Below, piece by piece: positions 8,747 to 16,881 of a stretch of DNA of 64,000 bases. The notes beneath the pieces were generated by a model, which was not told the DNA's origin, ran no database searches, and saw only the letters and a program-made list of their open reading frames with translations. The DNA is from Bin5 sp965218625 (GTDB taxonomy: Bacteria; Chloroflexota; Anaerolineae; Caldilineales; Caldilineaceae): positions 186,001-250,000 of the forward strand of contig CBDCLG010000012.1 of the NCBI GenBank assembly GCA_965218625.1, written 5' to 3'. A program made the position numbers and the translations under genes. Numbering within the stretch: the stretch's first letter is position 1; every line of letters begins with the position of its first letter.

Positions 8747-10042
8747 CTACAGCGCTCGCAGGGGTTCTTCGATCAGGCCGACCAGGGCGTCCAGGAATTG
8801 GGCCGCACGGACGCCGTCAACGGCGCGGTGGTCGCAGGAAAGCGTAAGGGTCATCATCGGGCGCACGGCCGGTTGCCCGTCTACCGCAACGACGCGGTCG
8901 GCGATTCGTCCAACCGCCAGGATTGCGGCCTGGGGCGGGTTGACGATTGCATTGAATGCGTCAACCCCGAACATACCCAAATTACTGATTGTAAAGGTCC
9001 CGCCGGCGAAGTCGTTGGGCTGGAGAGCACCCTGGCTGGCCCGCGCGACCAGGTCGGCCCTTCGGACAGCGATCTCTTCGACGCGCAGCCTGTCTGCGTT
9101 ATGCACAACTGGAACGAGCAGCCCTTCTTCGACGGCCACGGCGAGGCCGACATTTACGTCCGGGTTGGTAAGGATCGCGCCATCCTGCCAGAAGGAGTTG
9201 AGGCGGGGATGGGCGGCCAGCGAGAGGGCGGCCAGCTTGGTGAGCAGGTCGGTGAACGTAACTTTGGCCGCGCCCTCCCCGTCGGCGGCAAGGAGATCGC
9301 GCCAGCTCAAGAGCTGACCTGCGTCGACCTCGCGCACCAGGTAGAAGTGGGGTACACTGTTCCAACTCTCGGTCAGTCGCTGGGCCATGATCTGCCACAT
9401 ACGCGATACGGGCTGCTGCTCCGGTTGTCCGGGTGCGGGCACGGGTTGGGGGGCAGAGGGGACAGGTTGCGCTTCGAGTGGCACGTCGGCGGCCAGAACG
9501 GCTCCCTCTGGGCCGCTGCCGGCCAGCGTTGCCAGGTCAACGCCCCGTTCTCGAGCCAGCCGGCGCGCTTTGGGAGAGGCCAATACGCGGCCAACGGAAG
9601 CTGCCGAACGCAAATGGGCCTCAACGTCTTCCCTGGAGATGCGTTCACCAGAGGAGGAGACTTCAGACAGGTCAATGCCATGTTCGGCGGCCATGCGCGC
9701 GGCGACGGGGCTGGAGGCACGAGATTCCGGTGGCGGAGCCGCAGTCGATTCGTCCGGAAATTCGCCGGTCGGCGGGGGGGTCGCTGCAGGGGGCAGCTCT
9801 TCGCCTTCGGCGGCGATGAGACCGATCACCTGTCCGACTGGAATCTCGTCGCCTTCCTGGGCGGTCACTGCCGTCAGGACGCCAGAGGCGGGCGCTTCGA
9901 CTTGTACGTCCACCTTGTCGGTCGCCACCTCCATGAGCGGTTCGCCGGCCTCGACCATTTCGCCTTCCCGTTTCAACCAGCGCAGCAGGACACCCTCGTC
10001 CTGCGCCATCCCCAGTGCCGGCATAATCACTTCTTTGGGCAT
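8747..10042 (-). CDS. Dihydrolipoamide acyltransferase (E2) of a 2-oxoacid dehydrogenase complex
   Basis: The protein has 431 residues and carries the acyl group from E1 to CoA on a lipoyl arm. Residues 1-78 form a lipoyl domain with the attachment lysine 43 in EVATDKVDVQVEAP. A Pro-rich linker follows, then two peripheral-subunit-binding domains (about 111-144, SPVAARMAAEHGIDLSEV; about 155-188, SPKARRLARERGVDLATL) where most E2 proteins have one. The catalytic domain spans about 213-431, with SCDHRAVDG (His405, Asp409) near the C-terminus. I chose ATG 10042 because GAAAGGGGAAAAAC precedes it and MPKEVIMPALG is the usual lipoyl-domain start. It follows the E1-beta gene, 44 bp downstream. No E3 is encoded nearby. 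The acyl group could be acetyl (pyruvate or acetoin) or branched. Confidence 0.92.
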   Translation of the reverse strand: MPKEVIMPALGMAQDEGVLLRWLKREGEMVEAGEPLMEVATDKVDVQVEAPASGVLTAVTAQEGDEIPVGQVIGLIAAEGEELPPAATPPPTGEFPDESTAAPPPESRASSPVAARMAAEHGIDLSEVSSSGERISREDVEAHLRSAASVGRVLASPKARRLARERGVDLATLAGSGPEGAVLAADVPLEAQPVPSAPQPVPAPGQPEQQPVSRMWQIMAQRLTESWNSVPHFYLVREVDAGQLLSWRDLLAADGEGAAKVTFTDLLTKLAALSLAAHPRLNSFWQDGAILTNPDVNVGLAVAVEEGLLVPVVHNADRLRVEEIAVRRADLVARASQGALQPNDFAGGTFTISNLGMFGVDAFNAIVNPPQAAILAVGRIADRVVAVDGQPAVRPMMTLTLSCDHRAVDGVRAAQFLDALVGLIEEPLRAL

Positions 10043-10086
10043 GTTTTTCCCCTTTCGGAGGTCAACTCGCGCGAATTTGGTAAGTG

Positions 10087-11115
10087 TTAGCCGCACATGG
10101 CCTTTGCGGTTTCGAAGACATATTCGGCACTTGGGATCGTCATGTCCTCCATGGCAGGCGAGAAGGGCACAGGCACATTCATCGCGCCGATGCGTTTGAC
10201 GGGCGCGTCGAGGTAGTAGAATGCGCCGTCGGCAATGACTGCGGCCAGCTCGCCTGTGACGCCATACTGCTGGTAGCCCTCGTCGACAACGAGAGCACGG
10301 CTGGTCTTACGGGCTGATTGGATGAGTGTTTCGGCGTCAAGCGGCGTGGTCGTGCGAGGGTCGACCAGTTCCGCGCTGATGCCGGCCTCTGCCAGCTTTT
10401 CGACTGCCTCGAGCGCCGCGTAGACCATCGAGCTGGTGGCGACGATTGTGATGTCCTCGCCGGAGCGCTTCACTTCCGCCTGGCCCAAAGGGAGAACGTA
10501 TTCCTCTTCGGGGACGGGCCCCTTCTGCTGGTAGAGCATCTTATCTTCGAAGATTACGACCGGATTGTCGTCGCGGATGGCGCTTTTCATGAGGCCTTTG
10601 GCGTCATAGGGCGTGGCCGGGATAGCCACCTTGAGACCGGGGATGTGGCTGAAGAGCGCGTGGAGGGACTGACTGTGCTGAGCAGCGGAGCGGCGGCTGG
10701 CTCCGAGTGTGGTGCGGAGAACCATGGGAACGGTCAGCTTGCCACCGGACATGTAATGGGTCTTGGCCGCTTGGTTGATCATCTGGTCCATCACCAGGGT
10801 GGTGAAGTCGCCGAACATGATATCTACGATTGGGCGCATACCAGTGATGGCGGCGCCGACACCGATCCCGGCAATGCCGGCTTCGGAAATGGGCGAGTCG
10901 ATGACCCGGTCCGGGCCGAATTCGTCGAGCAGGCCGACGAGCACCTTGAATACCGAGCCGGCTTCTGCGACATCTTCGCCGATTAAAAATACGCGATCGT
11001 CGCGTGCCATCTCCTCGGCGACGGCCTCGCGAATTGCCTGGCCGAAGGTGATTTCACGCTCACCGGGCGCGTGTATGGCCGGACTGCACTCGATTCCGTT
11101 CTTAAGCGTAGACAT
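10087..11115 (-). CDS. E1 component beta subunit, pyruvate/acetoin/branched-chain 2-oxoacid dehydrogenase
   Basis: The 342-residue protein aligns along its length with PdhB/AcoB: REITFGQAIREAVAEEMARD, then VFLIGEDVAEAGSVFKV, then DSPISEAGIAGIGVGAA, which carries the conserved Glu that activates the aminopyrimidine of TPP. PHSQS-like AQHSQSLHALFSHIPGLKV and the C-terminal transketolase domain with LVDPRTTTPLDAETL follow. It forms an alpha2beta2 tetramer with the product of the preceding gene and decarboxylates a 2-oxo acid. It overlaps the E1-alpha gene by 14 bp, so translation is probably coupled, with GAGGTGGAG upstream. Sequence alone does not separate pyruvate from acetoin or branched substrates. 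Confidence 0.92.
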   Translation of the reverse strand: MSTLKNGIECSPAIHAPGEREITFGQAIREAVAEEMARDDRVFLIGEDVAEAGSVFKVLVGLLDEFGPDRVIDSPISEAGIAGIGVGAAITGMRPIVDIMFGDFTTLVMDQMINQAAKTHYMSGGKLTVPMVLRTTLGASRRSAAQHSQSLHALFSHIPGLKVAIPATPYDAKGLMKSAIRDDNPVVIFEDKMLYQQKGPVPEEEYVLPLGQAEVKRSGEDITIVATSSMVYAALEAVEKLAEAGISAELVDPRTTTPLDAETLIQSARKTSRALVVDEGYQQYGVTGELAAVIADGAFYYLDAPVKRIGAMNVPVPFSPAMEDMTIPSAEYVFETAKAMCG

Positions 11116-12094
11116 GCTGCTCCACCTCGCTTTCTTCTGGAAAGGGCGCCTCTAGGGCAAAGTTTACCGCTTCGTCGACGGCGGTCTGAACGTCTTGTTG
11201 AATGCGCTCAAAGACTGACGCATCGGCCTGCTTGGTTTTCGTCAGCCAGTCCTCGATGAGCTTCAAGGGGTCACGCTTGGCCCACTCTTCCTCCTCTTCG
11301 CGTGTGCGGTAGGGCCGGTCGATGTCGCCGACGTGATGGCCGCGGAAGCGATAGGTATTGCAGACGAGGAAAGCAGGGCCGCCACCCTTACGCGCCCTGT
11401 CGACAACAAGGCGGGCTGTGGCGTAGACGGTGCGGATGTCCTGGCCGTCGATGCCCTGTGCTTGGACACCAAAGCCGGTTGCACGTCCGATCATGGAGCC
11501 GGCTGCGGTCTTTGAGTTGTGGGTATATTCGCCGTACTGATTGTTCTCGCACACGTAGATGACCGGCAGTTTCCAGAGTTGGGCCATATTCATCGACTCG
11601 TACAGGAGGCCCTGTCCGAGGGCGCCGTCGCCGAAGAAACAGACGGCCACCTGATCGGTCCCGCGCAACTTTATCGACATGCCTGCGCCCGTGGCGATTC
11701 CTGCGCTGCCGCCGACGATGCCATTCGCCCCCAGGTTGCCGGTTTCCTGATCTGCGATGTGCATGGAGCCGCCCTTGCCGCGGCAATAGCCGGCCTCCTT
11801 GCCGAGGAGTTCGGCGAACATGCGGTCCAATGCGGCGCCTTTGGCGAGGCAGTGGCCATGTCCCCTATGTGTGCTGGTGATGTAATCGTCCTGGCGCAAG
11901 GCTTCGCACAACCCTACGGCGATCGCTTCCTCGCCGATGTACAAGTGGGCGATTCCCGGCATGCGCGCGCTGGTGTAGAGTTCGTTGGCGGCCTCCTCGA
12001 ACGACCGAATCCTGACCATCTGCTCGTAGGCATTGAGCCAGTGTTCGGCGTCCATTTCGGCCCCGTTCTGCCTGGTTCCGTTTGTCTCGGTCAT
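11102..12094 (-). CDS. E1 component alpha subunit, pyruvate/acetoin-type dehydrogenase
   Basis: The 330-residue protein has the TPP-binding signature of the family: FFGDGALGQGLLYESMNMAQ followed by VCENNQYGEYT. The substrate-channel motifs HRGHGHCLAKGAALDRMF and GKGGSMHIADQ and the regulatory-loop region TYRFRGHHVGDIDRPYR are also present. It binds TPP and Mg2+ and, with the beta subunit, performs oxidative decarboxylation and transfer to the lipoyl arm of E2. It is first of the E1-alpha/E1-beta/E2 trio and lies 30 bp downstream of an SDR gene. ATG 12094 has GGGGTGA upstream; an internal ATG 39 bp in is possible. The length and GKGGSMH wording resemble AcoA/PdhA of acetoin- or pyruvate-type complexes. 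Confidence 0.92.
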   Translation of the reverse strand: MTETNGTRQNGAEMDAEHWLNAYEQMVRIRSFEEAANELYTSARMPGIAHLYIGEEAIAVGLCEALRQDDYITSTHRGHGHCLAKGAALDRMFAELLGKEAGYCRGKGGSMHIADQETGNLGANGIVGGSAGIATGAGMSIKLRGTDQVAVCFFGDGALGQGLLYESMNMAQLWKLPVIYVCENNQYGEYTHNSKTAAGSMIGRATGFGVQAQGIDGQDIRTVYATARLVVDRARKGGGPAFLVCNTYRFRGHHVGDIDRPYRTREEEEEWAKRDPLKLIEDWLTKTKQADASVFERIQQDVQTAVDEAVNFALEAPFPEESEVEQHVYA

Positions 12095-12124
12095 AGCGTC
12101 ACCCCATGTGAGTATAGAAAGGAG

Positions 12125-12931
12125 CTACCAGTGCATGACCCAGCCACTGTCGACGTTGACAGCCTGGCCGGTGATGGTGCGGGCGTGGTCGGAGGCAAGA
12201 AAGACAACCGTGGCCGCGATTTCCTCCGGGGAGGTCAGTTTTCCCAAGACGGCCAATCGCCCGATCTTCTCGGTGTACCATTCTTCGTAGGTCGGTCTTT
12301 CGTCTTCCGGCAGGTTTGCGGTCGAAAACTTATGGATGCGCCGTTGGAGCGGCGTATCGACCATGCCGGGGCAGATTGCGTTTGCGCGTATATTGTAGGG
12401 TGCAAAGTCCTTGGCTGCAATCTGCATGAAACTGAGGACAGCGGCCTTGGAGACGCTGTAGGGTGGGTCGGTCTGGGAGCCGATCTGGCCGGCTACGGAG
12501 GAGAAGAAGCAGAAGGTGCCCTGACGGCGGACGATCATGGGCGCGTAGAAGGCATGGGCGGTGTTGACGGCGCCAAGCACATTGACATCGTGGACACGCG
12601 GCCAGTCGGAGGGTTCGAGGTTCCAGAAAGGGAACCCGCCTTTGCCTGAATCGATGCCGACGGTGAAGATGACGTGGCGGACGGGCCCCAGCTCCTGTTC
12701 GATCCGGGTTGCGGCGGCTTGCATGGCCTGAAAGTCGGTCACGTCGACCTGGGCGGAGAGGGTTGCAACGCCGTGTTCGGCGGCCTCGCGCGCGATCTCT
12801 GCGACGACGGGGTCGCGGTCGAGCAGCGCCACGGCTGCGCCCTCGGCTGCGAAGGTCTTGGCGATCATTCTGCCCATTCCGTTGGCTCCGCCGACGACTA
12901 CTGCGACGTGGCCTGCGAGTTCAAGATTCAT
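12125..12931 (-). CDS. SDR-family NAD(P)-dependent oxidoreductase
   Basis: A classical short-chain dehydrogenase of 268 residues. The cofactor motif is VVVGGANGMGRMIAKTFA near residue 12, a Ser lies in FFSSVAGQIG, and the catalytic YxxxK is in PPYSVSKAAVLSF. A C-terminal substrate loop (PLQRRIHKFSTANLPEDERP) is followed by the usual NVDSGWVMHW end. Asp38 in LLDRDP after the second strand suggests preference for NAD over NADP. Substrate not identifiable; in this operon a sugar-acid or polyol-derived alcohol is likely. GAGG precedes ATG 12931. It sits between a 2-hydroxyacid dehydrogenase and E1-alpha. Confidence 0.88.
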   Translation of the reverse strand: MNLELAGHVAVVVGGANGMGRMIAKTFAAEGAAVALLDRDPVVAEIAREAAEHGVATLSAQVDVTDFQAMQAAATRIEQELGPVRHVIFTVGIDSGKGGFPFWNLEPSDWPRVHDVNVLGAVNTAHAFYAPMIVRRQGTFCFFSSVAGQIGSQTDPPYSVSKAAVLSFMQIAAKDFAPYNIRANAICPGMVDTPLQRRIHKFSTANLPEDERPTYEEWYTEKIGRLAVLGKLTSPEEIAATVVFLASDHARTITGQAVNVDSGWVMHW

Positions 12932-13001
12932 ATTGGTCCTCTATCTCTAAGCTCTTGTTGCCGGAATGCAGGACTAGAAACTGGCTATGAAGTAACCGAG
13001 C

Positions 13002-14063
13002 TCATGGTTGTGCGCCGGTGCGGTTGGCCTGGGCGCGCGGCGTCAGGTCAAATTGCGTCTCATGGCCTTGGAAAAAGCGCTGCAGCTCATCCACCATGAG
13101 CGCGAAGAATTCCTGCTGCGCGGTGGGCCCGCCGTATGAGCCGATATGCGGGCTGAGGAAGACGTTGGGAAGTTGCAGGATTTCGCTGTCGGGCGGCACG
13201 GGCTCCGGGTCGAAGACATCCAGCCCGGCGACGATGTCGCCCTGTTTGAGCCGGTCGATGAGCGCGGCGGAGTCGGTCACTTTGCCGCGCGATACGCTCA
13301 CGAATACAGAGCCGGGCCGGAGAAGCGCCAGCTCCTCCCTACCGATCATACCTTCAGTCCTGGGTGTGTGTGGAACGAGGCAAACGACAACATCGCAGGT
13401 GAAGACATTTTCGAGGCTTGTTTGCAGGAAGCCAAGTGCCTCCGGGAGCTCCTGGGGAAGATAGGGATCGTGGACCCAGATCTCGGTCTCGAAGGCGCGC
13501 AGGAACTTAATCAGACGCCGGCCCATGTGACCGCAGCCGACCAGGCCGACGCGACGGCCCATCAGCGATCCCGGCAGCCCTTCCATCAACGAACGTTCGA
13601 TAGGTGTCTGTCCGGCGATCATGCGGCGGAAGTGGCCGCCGCCGTTGCGCAGGCTGACGAGTATCATCGCCAGCGCCCACTCGGATACGGGATAGGAGGA
13701 GGCGTTGGTCGTGTCGACGGTTCGGATTCCGCGCGCCCAGGCGGCGTCTAGCTCTATGCGGCTGGCGAAGCGATCGCCCTCCATTTCGCCGATGAACTTG
13801 AGTGTGGGCGCCTTGTCGAGGAGGTCCGCGTTCAGCGTCGGCGCGCCCCAGCAGACGACGAGCGCGTCGTGACCGGGCAGCCTTTCAGCCAGCTGGGCGG
13901 CTGCTTCGGGGTCTGTATTGGTGTCGTAGATACCGCCGCCCTCGCAGGGGAACCAGTCCCATTCGGCAAACAGTTCGAGACGGCGCAGGTCCTGCGGGTC
14001 CAGGTGGTTATGGCGAACGTTGGCGTCGAAGGCAAGCAGGACGTTGGGTCGATCCTTGGACAT
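13002..14063 (-). CDS. D-isomer-specific 2-hydroxyacid dehydrogenase family protein
   Basis: The 353-residue protein has the family fold. The NAD-binding motif VGLVGCGHMGRRLIKFL is followed by Asp in WVHDPYLPQ (NAD preference). The catalytic Arg is in SVFVSVSRGKV, the acidic partner in LDVFDPEPVPPD, and the His in NVFLSPHIGSYGGP. It should interconvert a 2-oxo acid and a D-2-hydroxy acid. I chose ATG 14063 (MSKDRPNVLLAF) because the 44 residues upstream overlap the neighbouring isomerase gene in another frame and look unlike the family. The ribosome site is weak and the gene is 25 bp downstream of the isomerase, so coupling to it is likely. Phosphoglycerate-type subfamilies are possible but the N-terminal domain looks specialised. 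Confidence 0.85.
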   Translation of the reverse strand: MSKDRPNVLLAFDANVRHNHLDPQDLRRLELFAEWDWFPCEGGGIYDTNTDPEAAAQLAERLPGHDALVVCWGAPTLNADLLDKAPTLKFIGEMEGDRFASRIELDAAWARGIRTVDTTNASSYPVSEWALAMILVSLRNGGGHFRRMIAGQTPIERSLMEGLPGSLMGRRVGLVGCGHMGRRLIKFLRAFETEIWVHDPYLPQELPEALGFLQTSLENVFTCDVVVCLVPHTPRTEGMIGREELALLRPGSVFVSVSRGKVTDSAALIDRLKQGDIVAGLDVFDPEPVPPDSEILQLPNVFLSPHIGSYGGPTAQQEFFALMVDELQRFFQGHETQFDLTPRAQANRTGAQP

Positions 14064-14088
14064 GGGAGTTGATTGCAAGTGGACGGCT

Positions 14089-14907
14089 TCAGTTATGCCA
14101 CAAGTTCCTGGTGTACTCGATTGCCCGACGGAAGCCTTCTTCGCCGGACTTGCTGGCCTCTTCAACGGAGATCCAGCCGTCGAAGCCGGCGGCACGGAAA
14201 CGTTCGAAGATTGCCTTCAAAGGCGTGGCACCGCTGCCGATGAGGACCGGTTCGAACGCGCCGGCCCGGCGGATGTCACTGACGTGAAGTGCGGCAACAC
14301 GCGGCAGCACTTCATCCAGAACGGCCAGCGGATCGTCGTTGACGGCAAGCAGGTTGGCCGTATCAAAAAGGAGTTTGAGTCCGCTGTGCGCGGTGCGTTT
14401 GCAGATTTCGAGAAAGACCGGCGCCGTCTGCGAAAAGTCGAAGTAGGACCACACGTAACCGATGGCGTGATTTTCGTAGACGAGGGTGACACCTGCAGCG
14501 CTGGCCTCGTCCACCCATGCGGACAGCCCGTCGGCAGCCCAGGCGATTCCGTCGGCGCGCGCTACGCCGGGGTGATTCTGCCCGGCGGTAACGCGTAAGA
14601 AGTCTACTTCGAGGCGGGCGGCTGCGTCGATGTACTGGCGCAGCTCGTGCCGATGGCGCCGGCGTTCCGCCAAGTCCGGGTGGGTGAAATCGGTGTAGGT
14701 GACCATGCCGGCGATGACGACGCCCGCATCGTGCGCCTGCCGCCGCAACCCGTCCAGATAGGCGCTGTTGAGAGAGTCCAAATGGGCGACACTGATGTCG
14801 GCTCCATCGAGATCGAGGGCGACAGCCAGGTTGAACCAGTCCGCCAACGTGCGCTCCCCGTTGCTGAATTCAGGGTATAGGGACGCGGGGAGGCAGGAGA
14901 ACGGCAT
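14089..14907 (-). CDS. Sugar phosphate isomerase/epimerase family protein (TIM barrel, xylose-isomerase-like)
   Basis: The 272-residue protein belongs to the AP-endonuclease-2/xylose-isomerase-like TIM barrels. Metal-site residues are seen in VTLVYENHAIG (Glu), LKLLFDTANLLAV (Asp), VAALHVSDIRR (His, Asp) and DGWISVEEASKSG (Glu). Members isomerise, epimerise or dehydrate keto sugars and sugar acids with a divalent metal. ATG 14907 is preferred over the ATG 24 bp upstream because the propeller gene before it ends at 14912, leaving a 4-bp gap. Located between an SMP-30-like protein and a 2-hydroxyacid dehydrogenase, it probably acts on the same sugar-acid pathway. The exact reaction cannot be read from sequence. 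Confidence 0.85.
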   Translation of the reverse strand: MPFSCLPASLYPEFSNGERTLADWFNLAVALDLDGADISVAHLDSLNSAYLDGLRRQAHDAGVVIAGMVTYTDFTHPDLAERRRHRHELRQYIDAAARLEVDFLRVTAGQNHPGVARADGIAWAADGLSAWVDEASAAGVTLVYENHAIGYVWSYFDFSQTAPVFLEICKRTAHSGLKLLFDTANLLAVNDDPLAVLDEVLPRVAALHVSDIRRAGAFEPVLIGSGATPLKAIFERFRAAGFDGWISVEEASKSGEEGFRRAIEYTRNLWHN

Positions 14908-14911
14908 GGCG

Positions 14912-15619
14912 CTACAGGTCCCCGATAGCAACGACCCAACCTGTCGAGGCGCCGCAGTAGAGAAAGTGGTTGTCGGGGTCGGCGCTCAGGCCGTGGGGCT
15001 CCGGTTCGGACGCTGGCACGGTGATACGTTCCATTTCCGCCCCGTCGGCGACGTTTAGCTTCACGATGACGCGATCGCCTGTATGGACGACCCAGACGCC
15101 GTCTTCGACTCGCACGACGCCATGTGCGCGCTCGTAAGGCAAGGGGATGACGTGCTGCACCGACCAGTCGCTGATGCGAACCTTGCTGAGTGTCTGGCTC
15201 TTTAGGGTGGTCAACCAGAGGTGGCCCGGCTCGACGTTGTCGTATTCGATGCCGTGCGTGCCGCCGCCATTGGGAATCGGATGGCGGGAGATGGTCTCGC
15301 CGCTCTCCGGATCCACGCGCAGGACTTCTCCCATGGACTTGCTCGCGTCCTTGGGGCGCTGCGGGCGCCACTGGTCGGCGCAGCCGTTGGCGGCCAGCCA
15401 CAGGCTTCCCTCGCCCCAGGCCATTCCGCTGGTGTTGGAGGAGTCGCTGGAGATATCGCGAATCATCATGGGCACGCCGTAGTAGTCCAGCTCGCCGGCG
15501 CGCTCTACCAGCATCAGGCGGTCGGTGATCTGATCGACGATCCAGAGGCCGTCAGCGGTCATCTGCAGCCCATTGGGCACCGCGTAGGGCGACCGGAAAA
15601 GCTTGGTGAAGGAAGTCAT
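14912..15619 (-). CDS. SMP-30/Vgb-like beta-propeller protein (possible lactonase)
   Basis: The 235-residue protein is built of repeated propeller blades with the NHL/SMP-30/streptogramin-lyase look: VPNGLQMTADGLWIVDQ, GGGTHGIEYDN, ERAHGVVRVEDGVWVV and EPHGLSADPDNHFLY. No signal peptide is evident, so it is likely cytoplasmic. Beside sugar-acid enzymes, a lactonase role (opening an aldonolactone to the acid) is the simplest inference, but many such propellers are non-enzymatic and the SMP-30 metal triad is not clearly visible. It lies 21 bp downstream of the Ldh2-type gene; AAGGTGAT precedes ATG 15619. Confidence 0.7.
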   Translation of the reverse strand: MTSFTKLFRSPYAVPNGLQMTADGLWIVDQITDRLMLVERAGELDYYGVPMMIRDISSDSSNTSGMAWGEGSLWLAANGCADQWRPQRPKDASKSMGEVLRVDPESGETISRHPIPNGGGTHGIEYDNVEPGHLWLTTLKSQTLSKVRISDWSVQHVIPLPYERAHGVVRVEDGVWVVHTGDRVIVKLNVADGAEMERITVPASEPEPHGLSADPDNHFLYCGASTGWVVAIGDL

Positions 15620-15640
15620 GTTATCACCTTTGCGAATCGG

Positions 15641-16693
15641 CTAGTCCGCTTCAACCGGCGGGGGGGAAACGCCGACTGCGTCGCCCGTTTCTTCGATGCG
15701 GTTCCAGGTGCTCTCTTCAATTGGGATGCCTTCGGCCAGACGCTGCCGGCGGCGCTCCTCCTCGATTTCGCCAGGGTAATAGATTCGCTTTACGCCCGGC
15801 AACTTCGGCGAAGAATGGACCCAGTCTACAAGCCGCTGAACCTCTTGTTTGTATTCGTCCAAGTCGATGAAGCTCTCGATGCGTATGGCGATAGCGATCC
15901 AGCCGGAAGCGCCGCGCGTTGGCGGGTCCGCGCTGCAACCGGCCCAGGAGAGCCCGCCGGCGATGGCATCGACCATCATACCGAGGCCGTAACCTTTATG
16001 TCCGACCGATCCGCCCATGGGAAGCATTGCGACATCACCGTTCAGAAAGAGATTGGGGTCGGTCACGGGGTTGCCGGCGGCATCGATGAGCCAGTCGTCG
16101 GGCGTGGGCAGGCCCCGGGCGCGTTGCACTTCGACTTTGCCACCTGCGACCATGCTGGTCGTCAGATCGAGCATAAGGGGCGGGCCTCCTGCACGCGGGG
16201 CACTGAAGGCGAGCGGATTGGGGGGGAGCCGGCGCCCTGTGCCACCGAAGGGAGCGGTGAAGGGGCCGCCACCATTGAGCAAGAGGAGGCCGACGCAGTC
16301 TTGTTCAGCGGCAATAGGGGGGAAAGCTCCCAGCCGCCCGATGTGGGTAGAGCGATGGACGGCGACAGCGCCAAAGGTGTGTTCTTTGGCACGCTGGACC
16401 GCCATTTCCATCGCTTTTTTGGCCAGAACGATTCCCTGCATCTGCTGCGCGTCAATGACAAGGGAGGCCGGTGTCTCGCGCACGATTTTGAGGGGCCCGA
16501 CGGGCTTCATATTCCCCTCTCGCACAGACTCTATGTAGTTCGGCAGGCGGATGATACCGTGGGAGTCGTGCCCGAAGAGGTTGGAATCGACGAGGTGGTT
16601 GGTGACATCACGGCCCTGATCGGAAGGGAAGCCGGCGGCGGCAAAGATGGCCGTGCCGTACTCTCTCAGACTTTCGTGGGAGATCGTTGGCAT
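15641..16693 (-). CDS. Ldh2/malate-lactate dehydrogenase family NAD(P)-dependent oxidoreductase
   Basis: The 350-residue protein belongs to the family of sulfolactate, ureidoglycolate and 2,3-diketo-L-gulonate reductases, unrelated to classical LDH. Family marks are NLFGHDSHGIIRLPNYI (catalytic His), RSTHIGRLGAF, PPNPLAFSAPRAG, MLDLTTSMVAGGKVE and GSVGHKGYGLGMMVDAIAGG. It oxidises an L-2-hydroxy acid or reduces a 2-oxo acid. First gene of the catabolic operon, it has a promoter 90-118 bp upstream and a weak ribosome site. Given the downstream aldolase and pyruvate-type complex, a sugar acid is the likely substrate. Confidence 0.88.
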   Translation of the reverse strand: MPTISHESLREYGTAIFAAAGFPSDQGRDVTNHLVDSNLFGHDSHGIIRLPNYIESVREGNMKPVGPLKIVRETPASLVIDAQQMQGIVLAKKAMEMAVQRAKEHTFGAVAVHRSTHIGRLGAFPPIAAEQDCVGLLLLNGGGPFTAPFGGTGRRLPPNPLAFSAPRAGGPPLMLDLTTSMVAGGKVEVQRARGLPTPDDWLIDAAGNPVTDPNLFLNGDVAMLPMGGSVGHKGYGLGMMVDAIAGGLSWAGCSADPPTRGASGWIAIAIRIESFIDLDEYKQEVQRLVDWVHSSPKLPGVKRIYYPGEIEEERRRQRLAEGIPIEESTWNRIEETGDAVGVSPPPVEAD

Positions 16694-16782
16694 TTGCGAA
16701 GCGTCCTGTTAAGAGACTCGAGGCATCGACGGCCGAAAGCGGGTGAAAGTCCCGTCTTCAGCGCGTCAAACGTTCAAGGGAG

Positions 16783-16811
16783 AGTATACCCTGCAGGGAA
16801 AAAAGATTCAA
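16783..16811 (-). promoter_or_regulatory. Candidate sigma-70 promoter of the catabolic operon 16693 to 6604
   Basis: On the minus strand TTGAAT (16811-16806) and TATACT (16788-16783) are exactly 17 bp apart, matching consensus 4/6 and 5/6. Transcription would start about 80 bp upstream of the Ldh2-type gene. It lies between that gene and the end of the broken PF10131-like gene, so the catabolic operon need not depend on read-through. Confidence 0.5.
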
Positions 16812-16881
16812 ACGGTCTCGACCCAGATGATGGGGCGAGAATTCGATCGGCCCGATGTCCTCATCAATAGGAGGTCCTATT

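Noticed and set aside
8684..10090. 468-codon open frame on the plus strand
   Set aside because: Antisense shadow of the E2 acyltransferase gene; low-complexity Gly/Arg-rich translation, no ribosome site.
11519..12649. 376-codon open frame on the plus strand
   Set aside because: Antisense to E1-alpha and the SDR gene, both well supported; no family similarity recognised.
15221..16870. 549-codon open frame on the plus strand
   Set aside because: It is antisense to the Ldh2-type and propeller genes, which have clear family motifs and a good promoter. The translation has no recognisable domain and the length is explained by GC-rich third positions.
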